This document shows, piece by piece, positions 1 through 4,502 of a stretch of DNA of 6,651 nt. Location: NCBI GenBank assembly GCA_039934875.1, contig JBDTLH010000158.1, positions 1 through 6,651 of the forward strand, read 5' to 3'. The first letter of the stretch is position 1; each line of letters begins with the position of its first letter. Origin of the DNA: JBDTLH01 sp039934875. Its GTDB lineage: Bacteria; Acidobacteriota; Terriglobia; Terriglobales; Acidobacteriaceae. The position numbers and the translations under genes were made by a program. The notes below the pieces were generated by a model. That model was given only the letters and a program-made list of their open reading frames with translations. It was not told where the DNA came from and made no database searches.

Positions 1-2
1 AC

Positions 3-1049
3 ACCGAATTCAAACCCGGCACCGATGAAAACGCCCAACACACCGCGCTCGATAAAATCATCGCCGATTCCCGCGCCCACGGACTGCGCTTTCTCACCGA
101 TCAGGACGCGCGTCCTCCCGGCAGCCCCAATCCCTACACGCATTTGTGGGATAGTGGGACCAATGCGGTGGATGAACTCAATCGCGTCCTCGATGTGCGC
201 GCCCGAGCCATGCAGCGCTTCGGCGAAGCCGCCATCCGTGAAGGCGAACCCATGGCGCTGCTCGAAGACGTGCTCGTCCCCATATATATGTACGACCGTT
301 ATCAGGTCGAAGCCGCCACCAAAGTGATCGGCGGGTACGACTACACCTACGCCCTGCGCGGCGATGGCCAGACCCCCACCACTCCCGTTCCGGCCGCCGA
401 GCAGCGCCGCGCCCTCGCCGCCGTACTCAAGACCATCGCGCCGGAGACGCTGGCGATCCCTGATGCGCTCGCCGCGATCATTCCCCCGCATCCCGAGGGA
501 TTCCCCCGTACGCGCGAAAGCTTCCCCACCAACACCTTCGGCTTCGATCCCATCGCCGCCGCCCAGGCGTCCGCGCAAGAGATCATCGAACGCCTGCTCG
601 ATCCCACCCGCGCGGAACGCCTGCGCCAGCAAAAAGATTTCACCCTCAACGAAATGCTGGACCAACTGATCAAAGCTACATGGCAGTCGAACGCCGTCGG
701 TGAAAATCTCGCCGCAGTCCAGCGCGCCACCGCGGACGTCGCCCTCTCCGAACTCATCCGCCTGGCCTCCGACGAGCATGCCAGCTCCGGTGTGCGCGCC
801 ATGGCGATGCTGAAATTGCACGAGCTGCGCGCCCTCGCTGCGCAATCCCTGAACTCCGCCGCCACTCCGCAGGAAAAATCCCACCTGCTCAGCGCCATCC
901 TGCAAATCCGCAATTTAGAAGAGGGCACCGGACAGAATCCCGCGCTCAAACCCAGAGCTCCCATAGAAGTCCCGCCCGGCGCGCCCATCGGGATGACCGA
1001 CAACGCCAACGATTTGACCAACGATTTCAGCCTGCCGCAAGCGAGATGA
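3..1049 (+). CDS. Zinc-dependent metalloprotease (DUF4953 type), C-terminal part
   Basis: The reading frame is open from the left edge and ends at TGA 1047-1049, giving 348 residues of a gene that begins outside the window. The segment 'HGLRFLTDQDARPPGS', then 'THLWDSGTNAVDELNRVLDVRARAM', then 'PIYMYDRYQVEAATKVIGGYDYTYALRGDG' matches my recollection of the C-terminal half of the large, usually secreted, zinc-dependent metalloproteases carrying DUF5117/DUF4953. Their HExxH zinc site should lie upstream and is not visible here, so catalytic activity cannot be judged. The rest is mostly helical and ends in a low-complexity Pro/Asn/Asp-rich tail. The start codon is outside the window; an internal ATG at 144 is not the start, because homologous sequence continues upstream of it. 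The gene converges on the tRNA-Lys gene, with a hairpin between them. Family assignment is fairly firm; substrate unknown. Confidence 0.85.
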   Translation, partial: TEFKPGTDENAQHTALDKIIADSRAHGLRFLTDQDARPPGSPNPYTHLWDSGTNAVDELNRVLDVRARAMQRFGEAAIREGEPMALLEDVLVPIYMYDRYQVEAATKVIGGYDYTYALRGDGQTPTTPVPAAEQRRALAAVLKTIAPETLAIPDALAAIIPPHPEGFPRTRESFPTNTFGFDPIAAAQASAQEIIERLLDPTRAERLRQQKDFTLNEMLDQLIKATWQSNAVGENLAAVQRATADVALSELIRLASDEHASSGVRAMAMLKLHELRALAAQSLNSAATPQEKSHLLSAILQIRNLEEGTGQNPALKPRAPIEVPPGAPIGMTDNANDLTNDFSLPQAR

Positions 1050-1098
1050 CGCGGCGGATTCCACTCGAAGCAGAGCGGTTTGGAGTAGATCTCAGGCG

Positions 1099-1125
1099 TC
1101 GGCCCTAGTACTTCACTGGGGCTGA
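1099..1125 (+). terminator. Hairpin between convergent genes, likely 3' end of the metalloprotease transcript
   Basis: Positions 1099-1109 pair with 1115-1125 around a 5-nt loop (acttc), giving an 11-bp stem. Two of the pairs are G-U wobbles (1101/1123 and 1106/1118), so the stem is continuous only in plus-strand RNA; the minus-strand transcript would have two C-A mismatches. It sits 49 bp after the metalloprotease stop. No T-run follows, so it is not a canonical intrinsic terminator. It could be a 3'-end stabilising structure or a chance fold. Confidence 0.4.
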
Positions 1126-1140
1126 CCATGCGAAGAGGAG

Positions 1141-1216
1141 TGGTGAGCGCGGATGGACTCGAACCATCGACCCACGCCTTAAAAGGGCGTTGCTCTACCA
1201 ACTGAGCTACGCGCCC
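1141..1216 (-). tRNA. tRNA-Lys (anticodon UUU)
   Basis: The minus strand folds as a complete 76-nt cloverleaf. The 7-bp acceptor stem is GGGCGCG/CGCGCTC with one G-U pair, and the D arm is GCTC-AGTTGGTA-GAGC. The anticodon arm is ACGCC-CTTTTAA-GGCGT with TTT at positions 34-36, followed by a 5-nt variable loop. The T arm is GATGG-TTCGAGT-CCATC, then discriminator A and a genome-encoded CCA (1141-1143). All stems pair properly, so it should be functional. It stands alone, downstream of the two-TM gene on the same strand and convergent with the metalloprotease gene. Confidence 0.97.
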
Positions 1217-1284
1217 ACTCTGTAACCAGACTACTGGATTTGCAGTGATGATGTTAGCCGGAGAGGGTCATATCCGGCGCTGCT

Positions 1285-1314
1285 TATATAGTCTAGCGGC
1301 AGAATTGGAAGTAA
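1285..1314 (-). promoter_or_regulatory. Possible promoter of the tRNA-Lys gene
   Basis: On the minus strand a TTACTT box (1309-1314) lies 18 bp before a TATATA box (1285-1290). Transcription would start near 1278 and leave a leader of about 60 nt to be trimmed from the tRNA 5' end. The -35 is poor, so this is only the best candidate in the 159-bp gap; the tRNA could instead be read from the upstream two-gene unit. Confidence 0.25.
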
Positions 1315-1342
1315 GCAATGCGATTGCCGCAAGCAGTTCGTG

Positions 1343-1362
1343 GCCGCGCTTAGCGCGACGGC
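1343..1362 (-). terminator. Weak hairpin after the two-TM gene
   Basis: GCCGCGC (1343-1349) pairs with GCG-A-CGGC (1355-1362), giving a 7-bp stem with one bulged A and a 5-nt loop. It begins 13 bp beyond the stop of the small membrane protein gene. There is no T-run, so a terminator role is only a guess. Confidence 0.25.
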
Positions 1363-1375
1363 GCAGGCACACCGC

Positions 1376-1714
1376 TCAGGGCTGCTGCCTGCCTTCGGCC
1401 TTCTTGGAGCCGAAGTAGAAACCGATCACCGAGCCGAGCAGGCCAATGAGGGCGGGCACGAAGATTTGCAGCAGCTCTTTGGGGTGCTCCCAATGATCGT
1501 TCCATGAGGCGGACTCCCAGCATCCCCACAGCAGCACGAGCAGCAGCATAAAAAGCAGTCCGCCGGTCACGATCAGGCGCACATGATCTTGCGCGCGGGC
1601 GGGATCGTAAGGTTTAAGCTCAAGCTTGGGTTCGCTGGCATCCAGCGGCCCGGCGAGATTGAGCGTCGGGACTGCGGCGTCGTGAGGCTCTGTCGAATAA
1701 TCGTCCAGCGCCAT
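1376..1714 (-). CDS. Small two-TM membrane protein of unknown function
   Basis: This is a 112-residue protein that I cannot place in a named family. Residues 1-45 are a soluble, acidic and proline-containing N-terminal tail. Residues about 46-64 (VRLIVTGGLLFMLLLVLLW) form a first membrane helix. A short Trp/His-rich loop (WESASWNDHWEH) follows, then a second helix at about 81-102 (LLQIFVPALIGLLGSVIGFYFG) with closely spaced glycines that could pack helix to helix. The tail is basic (SKKAEGR), which suggests both ends are cytoplasmic and the aromatic loop is outside. The ATG at 1714 lies 2 nt after the stop of the RHH gene and has no clear ribosome binding site of its own, so translation is probably coupled to that gene. 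A membrane partner, cargo or target of the RHH protein is conceivable, but nothing here proves it. Confidence 0.75.
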   Translation of the reverse strand: MALDDYSTEPHDAAVPTLNLAGPLDASEPKLELKPYDPARAQDHVRLIVTGGLLFMLLLVLLWGCWESASWNDHWEHPKELLQIFVPALIGLLGSVIGFYFGSKKAEGRQQP

Positions 1715-1716
1715 GA

Positions 1717-1935
1717 TTATCTAACCAGTTTCAGCTCTTGTATCTTTCCGTTCTTTTCAAAGAGTATCTTCGCGTCTTTGTCCTCGTTGGCATCAACCAC
1801 CAAAGTGCTGATTTTTATGGCTTGGCGAAGGGCGTCAGAGATCGAGATCTCTTGCTTGCTGGCAAGGCTTTCCAAACTCTTATATTGATCGTCAGAGAAA
1901 ATCACATTCACGCGTTTCGTAGGTGCGGATGCCAT
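1717..1935 (-). CDS. Ribbon-helix-helix (CopG/Arc-like) DNA-binding protein
   Basis: This 72-residue protein has the usual RHH layout: a basic N-terminal beta strand (KRVNVIF, residues 7-13), helix A (about 15-27, DDQYKSLESLASK) and helix B (about 31-43, SISDALRQAIKIS). A short C-terminal extension (AKILFEKNGKIQELKLVR) looks like two further strands. RHH proteins bind DNA as dimers through the paired strands and commonly repress their own operon. I chose ATG 1935 over ATG 1941 because the AAGGAG box at 1943-1948 is 7 nt from the former and only 1 nt from the latter. The gene is first in a two-gene unit, and its promoter carries three ACGTA boxes that are probably its operator. By eye it is AT-richer than the flanking genes, which could indicate transfer. 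It may be a plain autorepressor or an antitoxin-like protein; the family does not settle this. Confidence 0.85.
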   Translation of the reverse strand: MASAPTKRVNVIFSDDQYKSLESLASKQEISISDALRQAIKISTLVVDANEDKDAKILFEKNGKIQELKLVR

Positions 1936-1942
1936 ACCCATG

Positions 1943-1948
1943 CTCCTT
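1943..1948 (-). promoter_or_regulatory. Ribosome binding site that decides the RHH start
   Basis: Minus-strand AAGGAG lies 7 nt before ATG 1935 and only 1 nt before ATG 1941. The normal spacing favours the inner ATG, which removes two residues (Met-Gly) from the longest reading frame. Confidence 0.7.
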
Positions 1949-1949
1949 A

Positions 1950-1977
1950 TACGTATTGGATACGTATATTAGACGTA
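1950..1977 (-). promoter_or_regulatory. Probable RHH operator: three ACGTA boxes at 11-bp spacing
   Basis: Plus-strand boxes TACGTA (1950-1955), TACGTA (1961-1966) and GACGTA (1972-1977) begin exactly 11 bp apart, so all lie on the same face of the helix. The first two are perfect palindromes. One box lies in the -10/-35 spacer next to the -10, one touches the other side of the -10, and one lies just downstream of the predicted start. Occupancy would block RNA polymerase. RHH repressors commonly bind phased short repeats cooperatively in this way; that the neighbouring RHH protein binds here is inferred. Confidence 0.65.
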
Positions 1978-1994
1978 AAGGTGCTCACCGTCAA
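1966..1994 (-). promoter_or_regulatory. Sigma-70-type promoter of the RHH/two-TM unit
   Basis: On the minus strand TTGACG (1989-1994) is followed after exactly 17 bp by TAATAT (1966-1971). This predicts a start near 1959 and a leader of about 24 nt. The -35 begins 8 bp beyond the stop of the exporter gene, so the unit has its own promoter in the gap. It is the best promoter match I noticed in the window. Confidence 0.75.
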
Positions 1995-2002
1995 TATCAT
2001 GA

Positions 2003-3595
2003 TTAATGTCCCGCGCCCACCGCACCCCGCTTGCCGACTACTTTCTTCAAGATGAAAACGAAGGGAACACAAGCAAAGCAAAGCAGCGCGAGATAGCGGA
2101 AGTCGTCGATATAGGCCCATAATGCAGCCTGTTGGTTGAGGACGCCGTTGAGCAGGGCGGAGGCGCGCTCCGCGGCGACATCCGCGGAGGCGCCGGTCTT
2201 TGCCAGATACTGCTGAAGGGCTTCGAGGTGGTTTTGATAATTGGGATTGGCCGGGGTCAGCGAGTGCAGCATTTGGTTGCGACGGATCTGCTCGTGGCGG
2301 GCGATGATGGTGTTCACCACGGAAATGCCGACGCTTCCGCCCACATTGCGCATCAGGTTGTATAGGCCGCTGGCATTGCCAATCTCTTCGTTTTTGAGGC
2401 CGGCCATGGTGGTCGTCGAGAGGGGAACGAAGATGCAACCGGAGCCGACGCCGCTCAGGATAATCGGAATGAGCAGAGTGAATTGTCCGATGCCGAGATT
2501 GATGTGGCTGAACCAGACGCTGCTGATTCCGAAGAGTAGAAAGCCAAAGGCGATGAGCCAACGGTTATCCATCTTGCTGGTCAAGACCCCGAGTACGGGC
2601 ATGGCAATGATGGCGCCGATGCCGCGCGGGCTTACGGCCCAGCCGGCGTTGAAGGCGGTATAGCCGAGCAGCTCCTGATAGAAGAGCGGCAGCAGTGTGA
2701 CCAGGCCATAGATCGATGCGCCGAAGAGTCCGATGAGGAAGGTGCCGACGGCGAAGTTGCGGTGGCGGAAGACGCGCAGGTCCACCAGCGGTTTGTCGTG
2801 GGTGAATTCGCGCATGAGAAATGCGATGAACGTAATGAGCAGCAGGGCGGCGGTCCAGCGTATCCAAACGGCCCCGAACCAATCAACCTCCTGGCCCTTA
2901 TCGAGGATGATCTGCAGCGCGCCGAGCCAGACGGCGAGCAGGCCCAGTCCGATGCCGTCGAACTTGCCGGGCCTGGCGTTCCTGATGTAATCGGGGTCCT
3001 TGACGTAGCGCAGGATCATGAAGATCGCGAGCATGCCAATGGGGATATTGATGTAGAACGCCCAGCGCCAGGAATAGGCGTCGGTCAGATATCCGCCGAG
3101 GGTGGGGCCGAGCACCGGCGCGACCACCACGCCGAGAGCGAAGACCGCCATGGCGAGGCCACGCTTACTGGGGGGAAAGCTTTCCAGCAAAATGGCTTGC
3201 GAGATGGGTTGTAGCGCGCCTCCGCCCGCGCCCTGGATTGCGCGCGCGAGCAGGATCATGCCCAGGCTGGAAGCCGCGCCGCAAAGGAATGAGGCGGCGG
3301 TGAAGATGATGATGCAGGTGATGAGAAAACGCTTGCGCCCGAACTTGAGCGAGAACCATCCGCTGGCCGGCAGAATAATTGCATTCGCAACCAGATAACT
3401 GGTGAGCACCCAGGTCGCCTCGTCCACGGTGGCGGAAAGGCTGCCCGCGATGTGCGGCAGGGCGACGGTGGCGATGGAGGTATCGAGCACCTCCATGAAG
3501 GTAGCCAGCATGACCGCCACTGCAATCAGCCAGGGGTTGATGGATTGCTTGGCCGGGTCCTTTGCGCTACTGGCGGCTACGGTCGCGGTTGCCAT
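2003..3595 (-). CDS. DHA2-family multidrug exporter (EmrB/QacA type), 14 TM
   Basis: This 530-residue inner-membrane proton-coupled exporter has the normal length for the 14-helix DHA2 branch of the major facilitator superfamily. Visible family motifs in order are motif D1 'LDTSIATVALPHIAGSL' (37-53), motif A 'GWFSLKFGRKRFL' (79-91), motif B 'RAIQGAGGGALQP' (118-130), motif C 'GVVVAPVLGPTLGGYL' (155-170) and 'WRWAFYINIPIG' (177-188). Hydrophobic helices continue to a last one near the C-terminus, followed by a basic tail (KKVVGKRG). The ATG at 3595 follows a purine-rich stretch (GGAAGGGAGAGG) that serves as ribosome binding site. EmrB-type pumps normally work with a periplasmic adaptor (EmrA) and an outer-membrane channel; neither gene is adjacent here. 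The substrate cannot be read from the sequence, and I see no convincing promoter upstream. Confidence 0.93.
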   Translation of the reverse strand: MATATVAASSAKDPAKQSINPWLIAVAVMLATFMEVLDTSIATVALPHIAGSLSATVDEATWVLTSYLVANAIILPASGWFSLKFGRKRFLITCIIIFTAASFLCGAASSLGMILLARAIQGAGGGALQPISQAILLESFPPSKRGLAMAVFALGVVVAPVLGPTLGGYLTDAYSWRWAFYINIPIGMLAIFMILRYVKDPDYIRNARPGKFDGIGLGLLAVWLGALQIILDKGQEVDWFGAVWIRWTAALLLITFIAFLMREFTHDKPLVDLRVFRHRNFAVGTFLIGLFGASIYGLVTLLPLFYQELLGYTAFNAGWAVSPRGIGAIIAMPVLGVLTSKMDNRWLIAFGFLLFGISSVWFSHINLGIGQFTLLIPIILSGVGSGCIFVPLSTTTMAGLKNEEIGNASGLYNLMRNVGGSVGISVVNTIIARHEQIRRNQMLHSLTPANPNYQNHLEALQQYLAKTGASADVAAERASALLNGVLNQQAALWAYIDDFRYLALLCFACVPFVFILKKVVGKRGAVGAGH

Positions 3596-3700
3596 CCTCT
3601 CCCTTCCAGCACCAACCCGCTAATGAATAACGAGCAAAGTTAAAAGATGCTTGTCGCGCAAGCGGCGGCGCAGGAAGAGGAAGAATTCCAGATCAGCCTG

Positions 3701-3814
3701 CGGGCAGGTTCAGCGCGGGCAGCTCAGTGCGGGCAGCTCAGTGCGGGCAGGCTCAGTGCCGGCAGGCTCAGTGCGGGCAGGCTCAGTGCGGGCAGGCTCA
3801 GTGCGGGCAGGCTC
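3701..3814 (+). repeat. 15-bp tandem repeat array, about 7.7 copies
   Basis: The unit is CGGGCAGGCTCAGTG. Copies begin at 3701, 3716, 3730, 3744, 3759, 3774, 3789 and 3804. The two copies at 3716 and 3730 lack one G and are 14 bp; the first reads 'ggttcagcg'; the fifth has CCGG; the last runs directly into a hairpin. The first nine bases after the leading CG (GGCAGGCTC) are identical to the left arm of that hairpin, so the array looks like amplification of half a REP element. It lies between the exporter and RAYT genes, upstream of the exporter. Confidence 0.9.
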
Positions 3815-3824
3815 TCAGCCTGCC
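3806..3824. repeat. REP-like hairpin downstream of the RAYT gene
   Basis: GGCAGGCT (3806-3813) and AGCCTGCC (3817-3824) are perfect 8-bp inverted repeats around a CTC loop. The hairpin ends 7 bp before the RAYT stop codon and closes the tandem array. Its plus-strand sequence is nearly the same as the minus-strand sequence of the hairpin on the other side of the gene. Confidence 0.75.
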
Positions 3825-3831
3825 TCCCCAA

Positions 3832-4290
3832 TCACCGCTCACCCGGCGTCCACAGCCACGGATAATCGTAAGGGTTGCCGCTGCCGCTTACTGAGAACGC
3901 ATTCTCAAAGATGTAGATGAAATGATTCTCAAAATCTGCGTCACTACGGACCACATGATCGAAAGATTCGTCCCTCCAAACTGGCCCGGCATTTCTCATC
4001 AGCTTGTTGATAGAGCGCGAAGAAGAACCCTTAATCCCCTGCATGATCTTCGATAGAAGATACACCTCGCCACTCTCCGCCAGCCTCGGAGAAAAGAGCA
4101 GATGTACGTGGGTGCTCATGATGACGGCTGCGTGCAGATCGTACCGCTTGCCGTGATCGTGAAGACAGTGGTCGAGAACGATATCCCGCATCTGCGGCGT
4201 GAGCGTCCGGCCGGCTTTCAACATGAAGGTCACGAACAGTGCCCGGGTGTCTCGTTGAATATGAGGAAGGTCGCGCCGGGTAAAGAGCAT
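3832..4290 (-). CDS. REP-associated tyrosine transposase (RAYT, Y1/HUH family)
   Basis: This 152-residue protein is a single-strand DNA nuclease of the Y1 (IS200-like) fold. The metal-binding HUH motif is His61-Val-His63 in 'MSTHVHLLFSP'. The RAYT signature 'GPVWRDESFDHVVRSDADFENHF' (102-124) precedes Tyr126 in 'FIYIFEN', which aligns with the catalytic tyrosine of E. coli RAYT ('DYIYINP'). The C-terminal 'YDYPW' is also typical. The usual 'ENPV' after the tyrosine helix is changed to 'ENAF', a small deviation. The length is full for the family and there is no frameshift, so activity is plausible. ATG 4290 has no clear ribosome binding site but gives the expected N-terminus ('RRDLPHIQRDTRALFVTF'). 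The gene is bracketed by REP-like hairpins, the expected substrates of such enzymes. Confidence 0.9.
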   Translation of the reverse strand: MLFTRRDLPHIQRDTRALFVTFMLKAGRTLTPQMRDIVLDHCLHDHGKRYDLHAAVIMSTHVHLLFSPRLAESGEVYLLSKIMQGIKGSSSRSINKLMRNAGPVWRDESFDHVVRSDADFENHFIYIFENAFSVSGSGNPYDYPWLWTPGER

Positions 4291-4304
4291 GGCGGAAGTC
4301 TACA

Positions 4305-4332
4305 TGGGGGCAAGCTGGAGAGCCTGCCCCCA
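4305..4332. repeat. REP-like hairpin upstream of the RAYT gene
   Basis: TGGGGGCA (4305-4312) pairs perfectly with TGCCCCCA (4325-4332). After one A-C mismatch, GCT pairs with AGC around a GGAG loop. On the minus strand the core reads GGCAGGCTCTCCAGCTTGCC, almost the same as the plus strand at 3806-3824 (GGCAGGCTCTCAGCCTGCC). The two copies are therefore inverted around the transposase gene, like a pair of REPs in a BIME. This copy lies 14 bp before the RAYT start codon. Confidence 0.7.
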
Positions 4333-4352
4333 CTATTCGGCAGGTCCAGTGG

Positions 4353-4502
4353 TCAGCCTGCGGATTGACTTCGTGTCCGTGCGTCTTCGACGGGCAGCCC
4401 GAGGCGGAGCCACTCGTCGAGTCCGCCGGCGAGTGGGCGGATTCGACGAATGCCGCGCTTCATGAGTTGGAGCGCCAGCCTGGCGCTCGTCGCTTCGCTG
4501 GG
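4353..4502 (-). other. In-frame continuation of the rhodanese domain after TGA
   Basis: Immediately after the TGA at 4503-4505 the same frame stays open for 49 codons, to a second TGA at 4353-4355. It encodes 'PSEATSARLALQLMKRGIRR', then 'IRPLAGGLDEWLRLGLPVE', then a short tail 'DARTRSQSAG'. This is the expected second half of a rhodanese fold: the active-site loop and helix (xPSEATSARLALQL) and the closing 'GGLDEW' element. There is no indel. It is either translated by recoding of the TGA as selenocysteine or is the dead end of a nonsense-mutated gene. The final codons and the stop fall in the TCAGCCTGCGG repeat shared with the RAYT region. Confidence 0.8.
4470..4488 (-). promoter_or_regulatory. 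SECIS-like hairpin just after the in-frame TGA
   Basis: On the minus strand GAGCGCCA and TGGCGCTC form a perfect 8-bp stem with loop GGC (or 7 bp with loop AGGCT). The stem starts 14 nt after the TGA, so the apical loop begins about 22 nt after it. Published descriptions of bacterial SECIS elements ask for a stem-loop immediately 3' of UGA, an apical loop roughly 16-37 nt away, and a G in the first two loop positions; all hold here. The tip (CCA-GGC-TGG) resembles the E. coli fdhF tip (GCA-GGUC-UGC). In GC-rich coding DNA such a stem can also arise by chance. Confidence 0.4.

Larger units (their letters stand above)
3693..4363 (-). mobile_element. RAYT gene with its REP-like flanking repeats
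   Basis: The unit comprises the RAYT gene plus the repeats on either side: the tandem array and hairpin at 3701-3824 and the hairpin at 4305-4332. The 11-mer TCAGCCTGCGG occurs in the same orientation at both outer edges (3693-3703 and 4353-4363). I take these as the approximate limits. RAYT genes are domesticated relatives of IS200/IS605 transposases that usually stay put while mobilising or maintaining REP repeats, so this is not necessarily an active transposon. The edges are inferred. Confidence 0.5.

Noticed and set aside
347..1201. Minus-strand open frame opposite the metalloprotease
   Set aside because: It runs through the tRNA gene and opposes a frame with clear family motifs; Ser/Arg-rich shadow.
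1376..1941. Confirmed toxin-antitoxin operon
   Set aside because: Gene order fits, but the two-TM protein matches no toxin I know and RHH proteins are often plain regulators, so I kept it as a hypothesis only.
1947..2561. Minus-strand 204-codon frame overlapping the exporter
   Set aside because: Alternative-frame shadow of the exporter C-terminal half; basic, Pro/His/Arg-rich, no domain.
3701..3814. CRISPR array
   Set aside because: Units are 15 bp and head to tail with no unique spacers; this is a simple tandem repeat.
3647..3865. Plus-strand protein with SAGRL pentapeptide repeats
   Set aside because: The peptide repeat is a direct by-product of the 15-bp DNA repeat. The frame has no ribosome binding site or homology, overlaps the RAYT end, and the 14-bp units would break it.
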